64,000 nt of DNA from Comamonadaceae bacterium (lineage in GTDB: Bacteria; Pseudomonadota; Gammaproteobacteria; Burkholderiales; Burkholderiaceae_C), in NCBI GenBank assembly GCA_021299875.1, contig JAJTEW010000009.1:62001-126000 (forward strand), in the 5' to 3' direction. Below, piece after piece: positions 46,228 to 59,933 of the stretch. The notes below the pieces were generated by a model. The model saw only the letters and a list, made by a program, of their open reading frames with translations. It was not told the DNA's origin and did no database searches. The translations under genes and the position numbers were made by a program. Numbering within the stretch: the stretch's first letter is position 1; each line of letters opens with the position of its first letter.

Positions 46228-46367
46228 ACATTGGAGTTGCTGATTATCACACGGCTTGTTCCTTGACTTGTCCGTTTTGAAAGATCGGTGAAGGGTGGGA
46301 CGCTATAATCGCAGGTTGATTTTGATCACCAACACAGCCCTTGCGGCCATCCCCCAAAGAGGATTTC

Positions 46368-46889
46368 ATGAGCGACAACAGCCACGATCAACACGAAGCC
46401 CACACAGGCCCCGTTAAAACGCCCATGCAGATGCTGATGCTGAGTTTTGCCTCGTTTGTTATCCCCGTGTTCATCATCATCGGCTTGGTGTTTTATGTGA
46501 CCTCGGAGAACAAGCCGGCCGCTGGCGCTGTAGACGTCGAGAAGGCCACCGCACTTCGCATCCAAAAAGTGGGCACCGTTGAAGTACGTGATGCCAATCG
46601 CCCTCTCAAAAATGGCGATGAGGTTTACAAAGCACAGTGTGCCGCTTGCCATGAAGCAGGGGCTGCTGGCGCGCCCAAGTTCGCAGTGGCGAGCGCATGG
46701 AGTGGTCGCTTGGGCCAAGGCCTGGATGGCTTGGTCAATTCTGCCTTGAAGGGCAAGGGCGCCATGGGGGCGCAAGCCGGCGGTGACTTCAACGATACCG
46801 AAATTGCTCGCGCCGTGGTTTATTTGGTCAACAGCGCTGGCGGTAAATTTGAAGTGCCCAAAGCACCTGCTGCAGAAGCCGCCAAATAA
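46368..46889 (+). CDS. c-type cytochrome (cytochrome c5 family)
   Basis: N-terminal TM; heme motif 'CAACHEAG'. Confidence 0.93.
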   Translation: MSDNSHDQHEAHTGPVKTPMQMLMLSFASFVIPVFIIIGLVFYVTSENKPAAGAVDVEKATALRIQKVGTVEVRDANRPLKNGDEVYKAQCAACHEAGAAGAPKFAVASAWSGRLGQGLDGLVNSALKGKGAMGAQAGGDFNDTEIARAVVYLVNSAGGKFEVPKAPAAEAAK

Positions 46890-46904
46890 TCATCAATTTT
46901 TTTC

Positions 46905-46935
46905 AAAAAACCGACGCTTTGCCGTCGGTTTTTTT
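46905..46935. terminator. Rho-independent bidirectional terminator
   Basis: AAAAAACCGAC...GTCGGTTTTTTT. Confidence 0.8.
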
Positions 46936-47488
46936 ATGCCTTGTCCGTTGGTTGGGCTTGCGCCCGTTGGGGGCTGCGCTCGTACCCAAAGAGTTCCGGC
47001 AATTCACGGGACTGACACGCCTGACACGCCCAAATCCCTTGCTCCAAGGCCGATGCAAGTCTGGGAACATCCATGGTGTGCACGAGTCCAAAACCCAAGT
47101 CGGTTTGCAGATAGGCTCGGCCCGTTTCGTCGAGCCAACACGCTTGGGGATGTGCCGAAGCCCCCGTGTGTGCATTCACCTCAAATGCGTCGTTCATGCG
47201 CCAGATGAAGGGGGTCACTGCCAGTTCAATGAAGACCCGTTGGGGTCCATTTTGAAAAAACCACCAGCCTTTCTCATTGCACGCGTAATTGCGCTCGATG
47301 AATGCAATGAGCTTTTCGTGTTGCAACACCGCGCCCTTTGCAGCGCTCGGGCCCTCTTGAAATGACCCCCAAGCCTGCACCCGATCATCGCGCATCAGCC
47401 ATTGGCCACGGGCATCGAGCCCAAGCCACCCATAGCAATCGGGCACATGGGGCCACTTGGCCATGGCTTGTCGAACAATGTCATCCAT
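46934..47488 (-). CDS. conserved protein of unknown function
   Basis: 184 aa ORF, chromosomal composition. Confidence 0.7.
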   Translation of the reverse strand: MDDIVRQAMAKWPHVPDCYGWLGLDARGQWLMRDDRVQAWGSFQEGPSAAKGAVLQHEKLIAFIERNYACNEKGWWFFQNGPQRVFIELAVTPFIWRMNDAFEVNAHTGASAHPQACWLDETGRAYLQTDLGFGLVHTMDVPRLASALEQGIWACQACQSRELPELFGYERSPQRAQAQPTDKA

Positions 47489-47491
47489 TCT

Positions 47492-48553
47492 TCAATCCTC
47501 TCGCTGCTTTATGCCTACGATAGGCTGTCCTGCTGCTGCCATGAGCCAGCGGCCCACGGCCTCGGGCATGTGCAACACATGCCCAGGCCATGCTCCTGAA
47601 GCGAACCCCACGTGGCCGCCATGTTGGGGTTGCCACAAGGTGACACTGCTCGACACATCGCACTTTTGCGGCAAGCTCTGAGCCGGTACAAACGGATCGT
47701 TGCAGGCATTCAAGGCCAATGCGGGCAACCGGATGTCGCGCATCAGCGGCTTGGCCGAAGCTCTCGCCCAGTAATCTGGGGTGTCTTTGAAGCCATGCAA
47801 TGGCGCCGTAAAGGCATTGTCAAACGCATACAAATCTGAGGCGTTCAACATGGCTTTTTTATCGAACAAACCCGGAAACTGCGCCCATTTGGCCAATGCT
47901 TTGGGTTTCATGCTCTTCAGAAACATCGGGGTGTAGAGGTACCGGTTCAGCCCTTTGCCTATGGCTGCACCACTGAGGGCCAAGTCTAAGGGTGAACAGA
48001 TGGCGGCAATGGCTTGGGCAGATTGGCTGGCTTGATGTCCATGCTCTGCGGCCCATCGCATCAAAGCATTGCCGCCCAATGAGACTCCAGCGGCCAGCAG
48101 AACACTGCCGCCCCGCTGCTGGTGCTCTTGTTTCAAGCGTTTGAGGACCCAATCGATCTCTGCATGGTCGCCTGAATGGTAAGCCCGCGGTGCAAGGTTG
48201 ATCTGACCACTGCAGCCCCGGAAATGGGGCATGGCCAGATGGATATCCTGCTCTGCCGACCAATCGGCGAAGGCCTGTGCGTAATGGCTGGCCGATGAGC
48301 CTTCGAGGCCATGAAACAACACCAACATCGGCCTGCTGCCACAACTGGCATTTTGGTGATCGACATCCACAAAGTCGCCATCTGGCGCATTCCAGCGCGT
48401 ACGCTGCAGTGGCAATGCTGTTCGGCTTCTTTTCTTGGCATACAGCGCAGACCATATGGTTTGGGCATGCCCCCCAGGCAGCCAAACGGGTGCAGCATAC
48501 TTCATCGGATCAGTGCAACACGGTGGGTTTTGCGCCGGTATCGGCGGAGTCAT
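47492..48553 (-). CDS. alpha/beta-fold hydrolase (YheT-like)
   Basis: 'PVWLPGGHAQTIWSALY', 'VLFHGLEGSSASHYAQAF', 'GVSLGGNALMRW'. Confidence 0.9.
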   Translation of the reverse strand: MTPPIPAQNPPCCTDPMKYAAPVWLPGGHAQTIWSALYAKKRSRTALPLQRTRWNAPDGDFVDVDHQNASCGSRPMLVLFHGLEGSSASHYAQAFADWSAEQDIHLAMPHFRGCSGQINLAPRAYHSGDHAEIDWVLKRLKQEHQQRGGSVLLAAGVSLGGNALMRWAAEHGHQASQSAQAIAAICSPLDLALSGAAIGKGLNRYLYTPMFLKSMKPKALAKWAQFPGLFDKKAMLNASDLYAFDNAFTAPLHGFKDTPDYWARASAKPLMRDIRLPALALNACNDPFVPAQSLPQKCDVSSSVTLWQPQHGGHVGFASGAWPGHVLHMPEAVGRWLMAAAGQPIVGIKQRED

Positions 48554-48959
48554 TGGCTGTTCCCGGGCTGGTATGGTGCGCCACCATGCGCCAGCCCTGA
48601 GCCGTCTTGTGGTAAACGTTGGTGGCAATCACATAGGCCTGCTTGGGGCCTTGAGGGGTAATGACCTCGACACGCTCGACAAGGTGGTGAACCGATGAGG
48701 CCAAAGATTCAATTTTGTACACCCGCTCTGGATAGGCCTGCACGCTCCCATTGCTGAACATGCTTTCAAATGTTGCCCTGATGGCGCCTGCACCGATCAT
48801 GCGTCCACCTCCCGGGTGGACACACACAATCTCATCTTCTTCGGCCCAACACGCCATGAGCTTTTCCAGATCGGCGTTGTGCAGGGCTTCGTAAAAAGCC
48901 TGCTCCACGTCATCGGGTGTTCCTCCCAACAATGCAGCATTCATCTTTGCGCGTTTCAT
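48510..48959 (-). CDS. SnoaL/NTF2-like protein
   Basis: 'VEQAFYEALHNADLEKLMACWAEEDEIVCVHPGGGRMIGAGAIRATFESMF'. Confidence 0.85.
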   Translation of the reverse strand: MKRAKMNAALLGGTPDDVEQAFYEALHNADLEKLMACWAEEDEIVCVHPGGGRMIGAGAIRATFESMFSNGSVQAYPERVYKIESLASSVHHLVERVEVITPQGPKQAYVIATNVYHKTAQGWRMVAHHTSPGTANDSADTGAKPTVLH

Positions 48960-48997
48960 GTGTATTTTTACCTGTGGATTGGCTGTCATTTTGCCAA

Positions 48998-49029
48998 CAA
49001 AAAACCCGGTTGCATTGCTGCACCGGGTT
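48998..49029 (-). terminator. terminator downstream of atpC
   Basis: AACCCGGT/ACCGGGTT stem followed on minus strand by T-run. Confidence 0.75.
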
Positions 49030-49076
49030 GTGTGTGTTGCCGTACCCAAAGGGACAGCCGTGGTCGATCGCGTGAA

Positions 49077-49490
49077 TTACTTTTTGCGGTATTTGCGCAG
49101 TGCAGACAACTGAGCGGCCAAAACCGCCAATTCAGACTGAGCCACTGCCAAATCAATTTCACTTTTCGCGTTGCGCAGGGCCTCTTCTGCCAATTGCTTG
49201 GCTGCGTTGGCTTTTTCTTCGTCGAGGTCTTTGCCGCGGATCGCCGTGTCGGACAGCACGGTCACGCAGTCAGGCTGCACTTCCAAAATGCCACCGGCCA
49301 CGAAAACGAATTCCTCGCCACCGTCTGCTTTTTCGATGCGAACCGAGCCGGCTTTGATGCGGGTGATCAGGGGGGTGTGGCGTGGGTAAATGCCCAATTC
49401 GCCAGACTCACCCGGCAAAGCCACAAATCGGGCTTTGCCCGACCAGATGGTCTCTTCGGCACTGACCACGTCAACGTGGATGGTGTTCAT
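49077..49490 (-). CDS. atpC: ATP synthase epsilon subunit
   Basis: '[20 protein letters not shown]'; operon position. Confidence 0.97.
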   Translation of the reverse strand: MNTIHVDVVSAEETIWSGKARFVALPGESGELGIYPRHTPLITRIKAGSVRIEKADGGEEFVFVAGGILEVQPDCVTVLSDTAIRGKDLDEEKANAAKQLAEEALRNAKSEIDLAVAQSELAVLAAQLSALRKYRKK

Positions 49491-49559
49491 GTTTACTCCT
49501 TAAAAAGGTGCTTTCAAGCGGGCATTGGGGAAGCTGAACCAGCCAGCCCCAACGCGTGC

Positions 49560-51886
<2,327 letters not shown>

Positions 51887-51913
51887 CAGAGGCTCCTTTT
51901 GATCAGGTGGAAA

Positions 51914-53467
51914 TTAAGCAAAGCTTTTCTTGAACGCTGTGACAGCCGTGGTCAATTCGGCTTCCGCCTCTTTGTCCAAAGCTTTGGAGCTTTCAATTTT
52001 GGCCAACAATGCTGCGCACGAGTCTTTGAGGTAAGCATGCAAGCCGTGTTCGAATGCCAAGACTTTCTTGACATCGATGTCATCCATGAAACCTTTGTTG
52101 ACCGCAAACAGGCTGGCACCCATCAAGCTGATCGACAGAGGGCTGTACTGGGCTTGCTTGAGCAATTCGGTCACGCGGGCACCACGGTCGAGTTGTTTGC
52201 GTGTGGACTCGTCCAGATCGGAAGCGAACTGAGCGAAAGCCGCCAATTCACGGTACTGGGCCAAGTCGGTACGGATACCGCCGGACTGACCTTTGATGAT
52301 CTTGGTTTGCGCCGAACTACCGACGCGAGACACCGAAATACCGGCGTTGATCGCAGGGCGGATACCGGCGTTGAACAACGAGGTTTCCAAGAAAATCTGA
52401 CCGTCGGTGATCGAAATCACGTTGGTCGGCACGAAGGCAGACACGTCACCGGCTTGGGTTTCGATGATGGGCAGCGCCGTCAAAGAACCTGTCTTGCCCG
52501 TCACAGCACCTTTGGTGAAGGCTTCGACGTAATCGGCGTTCACGCGGGCTGCACGCTCGAGCAAGCGGCTGTGCAAATAGAACACGTCACCAGGGTAGGC
52601 TTCGCGGCCTGGTGGGCGGCGCAAGAGCAAGGACACTTGACGGTAGGCCACAGCTTGCTTGGACAGATCGTCATAGACGATCAAAGCATCTTCGCCGCGG
52701 TCACGGAAGTATTCGCCCATGGTGCAGCCGGAGTAAGCCGACACGTACTGCATGGCAGCGGATTCGGAGGCGGAAGCTGCCACAACGATGGTGTACTCCA
52801 TCGCGCCAGCTTGTTCCAGAGCACGCACCACGTTTTTGATCGACGAGGCTTTTTGGCCAATCGCGACATAAACGCAGGTCATGTTCTGACCTTTTTGGTT
52901 GATGATGGCGTCGATCGCGACGGCAGTTTTGCCGGTCTGACGGTCACCGATGATCAATTCGCGCTGACCACGGCCCACAGGCACCATGGAGTCAATCGAC
53001 TTCAGGCCGGTTTGCATGGGCTGGTCCACCGATTTACGTGCGATCACGCCAGGGGCGACTTTTTCGATCACGTCGGTCATCTTGGCGTTGATCGGGCCTT
53101 TGCCGTCAATCGGCTGGCCCAAGGCGTTCACCACGCGGCCAATCAATTCAGGGCCGACGGGGACTTCCAAAATGCGGCCGGTGCACTTGACCGTGTCGCC
53201 TTCGGAGATGTGCTCGTACTCACCCAAGATCACGGCGCCCACCGAGTCACGCTCGAGGTTCAGGGCCAGACCAAAAGTGGCAGCACCATCGGCGGTAGAC
53301 GGGAATTCGAGCATTTCGCCCTGCATCACATCAGACAAGCCATGCACGCGAACGATACCGTCGGTCACAGACACCACGGTGCCTTGGTTGCGGATATCGG
53401 CGCTGGCGGACAGCCCTTCAATGCGGCTCTTGATCAGTTCAGAAATTTCTGCGGGATTGAGTTGCAT
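51914..53467 (-). CDS. atpA: ATP synthase alpha subunit
   Basis: '[24 protein letters not shown]'. Confidence 0.99.
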   Translation of the reverse strand: MQLNPAEISELIKSRIEGLSASADIRNQGTVVSVTDGIVRVHGLSDVMQGEMLEFPSTADGAATFGLALNLERDSVGAVILGEYEHISEGDTVKCTGRILEVPVGPELIGRVVNALGQPIDGKGPINAKMTDVIEKVAPGVIARKSVDQPMQTGLKSIDSMVPVGRGQRELIIGDRQTGKTAVAIDAIINQKGQNMTCVYVAIGQKASSIKNVVRALEQAGAMEYTIVVAASASESAAMQYVSAYSGCTMGEYFRDRGEDALIVYDDLSKQAVAYRQVSLLLRRPPGREAYPGDVFYLHSRLLERAARVNADYVEAFTKGAVTGKTGSLTALPIIETQAGDVSAFVPTNVISITDGQIFLETSLFNAGIRPAINAGISVSRVGSSAQTKIIKGQSGGIRTDLAQYRELAAFAQFASDLDESTRKQLDRGARVTELLKQAQYSPLSISLMGASLFAVNKGFMDDIDVKKVLAFEHGLHAYLKDSCAALLAKIESSKALDKEAEAELTTAVTAFKKSFA

Positions 53468-53511
53468 GACTCTTTCCTTCTTTCTTTAAATATGTCCGGT
53501 CTCAATCCGCA

Positions 53512-54042
53512 TCAAGCGGTGAGGGCCGATTTCATTTGTTCCAGTCGGGCCTTGACAGAGGTATCGAGCACCTCGTCACCCACCACCACACGAATGCCGC
53601 CAATCAAGTCGGCATCCAATTCAACGCTCACGTTGAGCTTGCGCGCAAAGCGTTTTTCGAGCGTGGACGACAAATCAGCCAAGGCCGAAGCGTCGATGGG
53701 AAATGCGCTACAAACCACCGCGTCAGCGGTGCCACTTTGCGCATTCATGAGGGCCCGGTACTGCTGTGCAACGACAGGCAGTGCACTGAGACGGCGGTTT
53801 TCGATCACCAGGCGCAGGAAGTTTTTGCCAGCCTCTGGCAGTGCTGTGCGCACCACGCCGGAGATCAGGTCAAACGCCTGCTCGTCGGACACTTTGGGGC
53901 TGTCGACAAACTGTTGCAATTGCGCGTTATCGGCAACTGCAGCCAGTTCGTCCAGCCAAGCGGCCGTGCCAGCAAGATCGGATGCCTGCGCTTTGAAAAG
54001 CGCTTCGGCATAAGGGCGGGCGATGGTAGCAAGTTCTGCCAT
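53512..54042 (-). CDS. atpH: ATP synthase delta subunit
   Basis: '[15 protein letters not shown]'; operon position. Confidence 0.97.
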   Translation of the reverse strand: MAELATIARPYAEALFKAQASDLAGTAAWLDELAAVADNAQLQQFVDSPKVSDEQAFDLISGVVRTALPEAGKNFLRLVIENRRLSALPVVAQQYRALMNAQSGTADAVVCSAFPIDASALADLSSTLEKRFARKLNVSVELDADLIGGIRVVVGDEVLDTSVKARLEQMKSALTA

Positions 54043-54064
54043 GGTCTTCTCTGGCTGGAGCTTC

Positions 54065-54535
54065 TTACAGCTCGGTCTTGAGGCGGCTCAGCAGATCAGC
54101 GTGGACACCGGCATTGACTTCCTTGCGGAGAATCTGCTCGGCGCCTTTGACGGCCAAAGCTGCGACCTGCTCACGCAGAGCTTCGCGGGCTTTGACAGCC
54201 TGCTGCTCGGCTTCAGCCTTTGCAGCGGCAATGATCTTATTGCCTTCTTCGGTGGCACGAACTTTGGCTTCTTCAACGATGCCATTGGCACGGCGCTCGG
54301 CATCAGCCAAACGCGAAGCCGTCTCGTTGCGCGACTGGGCCAACTCGGCCTCAACACGCGCATTGGCGCTGGAGAGTTCGGCTTTGGCTTTGTCGGCTGC
54401 AGCGAGGCCGTCAGCGATTTTCAGTGCCCGTTCGTCGAGCGCTTTTGTGATCGGGGGCCACACGAATTTCATCGTGAACCACACCAGAATCGCAAAAACG
54501 ATCATCTGAATGAACAGAGTAGCGTTAATGTTCAC
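54065..54535 (-). CDS. atpF: ATP synthase subunit b
   Basis: '[29 protein letters not shown]'. Confidence 0.98.
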   Translation of the reverse strand: MNINATLFIQMIVFAILVWFTMKFVWPPITKALDERALKIADGLAAADKAKAELSSANARVEAELAQSRNETASRLADAERRANGIVEEAKVRATEEGNKIIAAAKAEAEQQAVKAREALREQVAALAVKGAEQILRKEVNAGVHADLLSRLKTEL

Positions 54536-54571
54536 GGTTCAGTCCTTCTTCTGTTGGAAGAGGTACGTGGA

Positions 54572-54829
<258 letters not shown>

Positions 54830-54876
54830 CTAAAATTGAGTGGAAAAAGAAAGAAAAAACAAGGGAAAAAGTGTCA

Positions 54877-55758
<882 letters not shown>

Positions 55759-55773
55759 TCAACAATCCGTTCA

Positions 55774-56289
55774 TTAAATGTTCGACTTCGATTTGGGCTT
55801 CATCCAACCCAGCCACATGGCGAGCCAGTAAACCTTCATCGTCACCACAAAACCGGCCACCAAGGCAAACCAGTTCAATTCCGAAATCACAATGGGCGCC
55901 ACCAAAAGCATCGCCACGGTCAAGATGATCTTGACCAACTCCCAAACAAAAAACCCAACCAATGCAGAAGCCGATGGCGTACGTCGCATTTGCCTGCTCA
56001 TGGCCCGAACAAACACGACGGCCGGCAAAACCACCGCCAAAGTACCCCATGCCGCGGACAACGCCAGTCGAAACTGCCCCCCAATCAACCCGATCAGGAC
56101 TGCCGCCAGGACACCCACAACCACCTGCAAAGCCAACACATGCCAAGGCGAGACCGCTTGGTTTTGTTGCCTCCAAACTTGCGCCTGTTCCGCGGTCAAG
56201 GGCTTGAATTCAGTGTCAAAACCGTCTTGCGCAGGATCTGCCATCTTGGCCGACGTGCCTTTTTCCGACAATGCGCCGATTTTGACCAT
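55774..56289 (-). CDS. atpI: ATP synthase protein I
   Basis: multi-TM, first gene of atp operon. Confidence 0.85.
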   Translation of the reverse strand: MVKIGALSEKGTSAKMADPAQDGFDTEFKPLTAEQAQVWRQQNQAVSPWHVLALQVVVGVLAAVLIGLIGGQFRLALSAAWGTLAVVLPAVVFVRAMSRQMRRTPSASALVGFFVWELVKIILTVAMLLVAPIVISELNWFALVAGFVVTMKVYWLAMWLGWMKPKSKSNI

Positions 56290-56486
56290 TTCAAATTACA
56301 CCGAAGTTACGGACAACACGGCAATAACTGTAAAGCCTCAGATTATACGTAGAAACCAGTGCCTAACCAACAAAAACAGGTCGACAATCCCCTTCAGACT
56401 GTAAGTTTCTGATGCCAAGAGCGACAATGTCAGCTGGTTTTTGCTGGGTCAATCGTTCACTTGGCAAGAAATCGTCGGGGGTTTTC

Positions 56487-56933
56487 ATGTACGAATGGAT
56501 TGGATTGATTCACTTGAGCGCAGGCATCGTGTGGCTTGGCGGAATGGCCTTGGTTATTTTCGCTTTGCGGCCAGTGGCCATTGTCCAAATGGCAGCGCCT
56601 GAGCGTTTAACGTTGATGACCGCCGTCTTGTCCCGTTTTTTTCTGATGGTCTGGGTCTCGATCGCCCTTTTGCTGAGCTCGGGCCTCTGGATGTTGTCCA
56701 TGACCGACGTCCATTTGGCGCCAAAAGGTTGGTACGCCATGTCGGGTTTGGGTCTGTTGATGTGCCTGATCTTTGCGCACATCTGGTTTGCGCCATTTCG
56801 CAGACTCAAAGCCGCTGTGCACGCTTGTGACTGGCCCAAGGCAGGCAAAGCCCTCGGGCAAATCCATCCCCTGGTGCTCACCAACTTTGTACTGGGGTGG
56901 CTGGCGATTCTGGCGGTGGCGGTCTGGCGTTAA
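56487..56933 (+). CDS. CopD-like integral membrane protein
   Basis: 'MYEWIGLIHLSAGIVWLGGMALVIFALRP'. Confidence 0.8.
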   Translation: MYEWIGLIHLSAGIVWLGGMALVIFALRPVAIVQMAAPERLTLMTAVLSRFFLMVWVSIALLLSSGLWMLSMTDVHLAPKGWYAMSGLGLLMCLIFAHIWFAPFRRLKAAVHACDWPKAGKALGQIHPLVLTNFVLGWLAILAVAVWR

Positions 56934-56960
56934 GCTTGCAGTACTAAGTCAATATCCTCC

Positions 56961-57260
56961 ATGAGCGCCTCCAACACCCCGCCCGCTGGCACCGACCCCC
57001 GCAAAGACAGCCTGATCGAATACCCCTCGGTCTTTCCCATCAAAGTCATGGGGGCCATGGTCGACGGCTTCGCCGAAGCCATGTGCCAAGTGGCACTGAT
57101 ATTTGACCCGGACTTTGACGCCCGCACCATCGAGTTACGCCCCAGCAAAGGCGGCAACTACCTGGGTGTGACGCTCAACATCAACGCCACCAGCCGTGAG
57201 CAACTGGATGACCTGTACCGCGCGCTGACCTCGCACCCGATGGTCAAAATTGTGTTGTGA
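56961..57260 (+). CDS. YbeD/DUF493 family protein
   Basis: '[14 protein letters not shown] ... [33 protein letters not shown]'; adjacent to lipB. Confidence 0.92.
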   Translation: MSASNTPPAGTDPRKDSLIEYPSVFPIKVMGAMVDGFAEAMCQVALIFDPDFDARTIELRPSKGGNYLGVTLNINATSREQLDDLYRALTSHPMVKIVL

Positions 57261-57925
57261 GCATGGACGTTCGGCTTCTTGGGCGGGTGGACTATTTGCC
57301 AACCTACGAAGCCATGCAGGCTTTCACGGCCAATCGCGCGCCCAGCAGCCCCGATGAACTTTGGCTGTGCGAACACCCGCCTGTGTTCACCCAAGGGCTG
57401 GCGGGCTTGGCCTCTCACCTGTTGGTGCCCGGCGACATTCCGGTGGTGCAGACCAACCGGGGCGGTCAAGTCACCTTTCATGGCCCCGGCCAAATCATGG
57501 CCTATCCCATGATCAACCTGCAGCGAGCCGGTTACTACGTCAAGGAATACGTTTTCAAACTCGAAGAATCGGTCATCCGCACCCTGGCGCATTTCGGCGT
57601 CACGGGCCACCGCGTGGCCGGCGCACCCGGCATTTATGTGCGCTTGGACGACCCGTCCAGCCATGCCGCACTGGTGGGGCCCGCCCCAGCCCATGACCCC
57701 TTCAAGGGGCTGGGCAAGATCTGCGCGCTGGGCATCAAGGTCAGCCGACATTGCACTTACCACGGCGCGGCGCTGAATGTGGCGATGGACCTGGAACCGT
57801 TTGACCGCATCAACCCGTGTGGTTATGCGGGCCTGAAAACCGTGGACCTTTCTACAATCGGTGTAGAAACCACCTGGGACGACGCCGCCCGCGTGCTGGC
57901 TCACCAATTGGCCACCCGTTTATGA
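57257..57925 (+). CDS. lipB: lipoyl(octanoyl) transferase
   Basis: '[26 protein letters not shown]'. Confidence 0.97.
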   Translation: MSMDVRLLGRVDYLPTYEAMQAFTANRAPSSPDELWLCEHPPVFTQGLAGLASHLLVPGDIPVVQTNRGGQVTFHGPGQIMAYPMINLQRAGYYVKEYVFKLEESVIRTLAHFGVTGHRVAGAPGIYVRLDDPSSHAALVGPAPAHDPFKGLGKICALGIKVSRHCTYHGAALNVAMDLEPFDRINPCGYAGLKTVDLSTIGVETTWDDAARVLAHQLATRL

Positions 57926-57971
57926 AACCCTGCCTGCACACCCACGCAGCCGCAGCGACTGAAAGATCTGA

Positions 57972-58985
57972 ATGAGCAACACCCCCACCGAACGCAACGT
58001 GGTTCGCGAAGTACAAAGCGTTGAAAACTACGACCCGATGGCCAAGCAAAAAGCGGCGGCCAAACTCTCGCGCATCCCGGTCAAGGTCGAGCAGGGCGAG
58101 GTGCTGAAAAAGCCCGAATGGATCCGCGTCAAGGCGGGCAGCCCCAGCACGCGCTTCTACGAGATCAAGGACATTTTGCGCGCCAACAAACTGGTCACCG
58201 TCTGCGAAGAGGCCAGCTGCCCCAACATCGGCGAGTGCTTTGGCAAAGGCACGGCCACCTTCATGATCATGGGCGACAAGTGCACCCGCCGCTGCCCATT
58301 TTGTGACGTGGGCCACGGCCGCCCCGACCCGCTGGATGTGAACGAACCGGACAACCTGGCCAAAACCATCGCCCAGCTCAAGCTGCAATACGTCGTCATC
58401 ACCAGCGTAGACCGAGACGATTTGCGCGATGGCGGCGCGGGCCACTTTGTGGAATGCATCCGCAAAACACGCGAGCTGTCACCCACCACCCAAATCGAGG
58501 TGCTGGTGCCCGACTTCCGGGGACGCGATGACCGCGCCCTCGAAATCCTGAAGGCGGCACCGCCTGATGTGATGAACCACAACATGGAAACCGTGCCGCG
58601 CCTGTACAAAGAAGCGCGCCCCGGCTCGGACTACCAGTTCTCATTGAGCTTGCTGAAAAAATTCAAAGCGCTCTTTCCGAACGTGCCCACCAAGAGCGGC
58701 TTGATGGTTGGCTTGGGTGAAACCGACGATGAAATTTTAGAGGTCATGCGCGACATGCGTGCCCATGACATAGAAATGCTGACCATCGGGCAATACCTGG
58801 CCCCCAGCAACAGCCACTTGCCGGTGCGCCGCTACGTGCACCCCGACACCTTCAAGATGTTCGAAGCCAAAGCCTACGAAATGGGCTTTTCTCATGCCGC
58901 CGTGGGCGCCATGGTGCGATCGAGCTACCACGCTGATCAACAAGCGCATTCCGCCAGCCAAAACCTGGCCGACAGCCGCGCCTAA
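57972..58985 (+). CDS. lipA: lipoyl synthase
   Basis: '[41 protein letters not shown]'. Confidence 0.98.
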   Translation: MSNTPTERNVVREVQSVENYDPMAKQKAAAKLSRIPVKVEQGEVLKKPEWIRVKAGSPSTRFYEIKDILRANKLVTVCEEASCPNIGECFGKGTATFMIMGDKCTRRCPFCDVGHGRPDPLDVNEPDNLAKTIAQLKLQYVVITSVDRDDLRDGGAGHFVECIRKTRELSPTTQIEVLVPDFRGRDDRALEILKAAPPDVMNHNMETVPRLYKEARPGSDYQFSLSLLKKFKALFPNVPTKSGLMVGLGETDDEILEVMRDMRAHDIEMLTIGQYLAPSNSHLPVRRYVHPDTFKMFEAKAYEMGFSHAAVGAMVRSSYHADQQAHSASQNLADSRA

Positions 58986-59018
58986 AGCCTTTCAACCGCC
59001 ACACACTGCCAAACCGCC

Positions 59019-59891
59019 ATGACCGATTCCAGCCCCTACACGCCGCCCAAAATCTGGACCTGGAACAAGGCCAATGGCGGGCGTTTTGCCAACATCAACC
59101 GGCCCGTGGCAGGGGCCACACACGAGCAGGAACTGCCACGCGGCCAACACCCGCTGCAGCTGTACTCGCTGGGCACACCCAACGGTGTCAAAGTCACCGT
59201 CATGCTCGAAGAGTTGTTGGCTCTGGGGCATACCGGCGCCGAATACGATGCCTGGCTGATCCGCATCAACGAAGGCCAACAGTTCGGCAGTGGCTTTGTG
59301 GGCGTCAACCCCAACTCCAAGATTCCGGCCCTGCTCGACTGCAGCGGCCCCCAGCCGGTGCGGGTGTTCGAGTCGGGTGCCATCTTGCTGTACTTGGCCG
59401 AAAAGTTTGGCGCCCTGGTGCCCACCGAGCCTGGCCAACGTGCCGAATGCCTGTCATGGCTGTTCTGGCAAATGGGCAGCGCCCCCTATTTAGGCGGCGG
59501 TTTTGGCCATTTTTATGCCTATGCCCCGATCAAGATCGAATACGCCATCGACCGCTTTGCCATGGAAGTCAAACGCGAAATGGACGTGCTCAACCAGCGC
59601 TTGGCCAACAGCCGCTTCATTGCGGGCGACGACTACACCATCGCCGACATCGCCATCTGGCCTTGGTACGGCGCACTGGCCAAAGGCCTGCTGTACGAAG
59701 CGGGTGAGTTTTTGCAGGTACATGAATACACCCATGTGCAGCGCTGGGCCGAAGAACTGGCCGCGCGCCCGGCTGTGCAGCGCGGGCGCATGGTCAACCG
59801 CGTGATGGGCGCGCCCGAATCTCAACTGCATGAGCGGCACGACGCCAGCGACTTTGACACCCGCACGCAGGACAAACTCAAGCCGGCATAA
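59019..59891 (+). CDS. yghU: glutathione-dependent disulfide-bond oxidoreductase (YghU-like GST)
   Basis: 'PLQLYSLGTPNGVKVTVMLEELLALGHTGAEYDAWLI'. Confidence 0.93.
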   Translation: MTDSSPYTPPKIWTWNKANGGRFANINRPVAGATHEQELPRGQHPLQLYSLGTPNGVKVTVMLEELLALGHTGAEYDAWLIRINEGQQFGSGFVGVNPNSKIPALLDCSGPQPVRVFESGAILLYLAEKFGALVPTEPGQRAECLSWLFWQMGSAPYLGGGFGHFYAYAPIKIEYAIDRFAMEVKREMDVLNQRLANSRFIAGDDYTIADIAIWPWYGALAKGLLYEAGEFLQVHEYTHVQRWAEELAARPAVQRGRMVNRVMGAPESQLHERHDASDFDTRTQDKLKPA

Positions 59892-59933
59892 GGCCGGCTC
59901 AAGTTGAGCCCGGTTCGCTGGGTGTTTTTTTCG

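Noticed and set aside
51899-54013. 704-aa plus-strand ORF
   Set aside because: Antisense to atpA/atpH, both unambiguous; a shadow ORF due to GC-rich codon bias.
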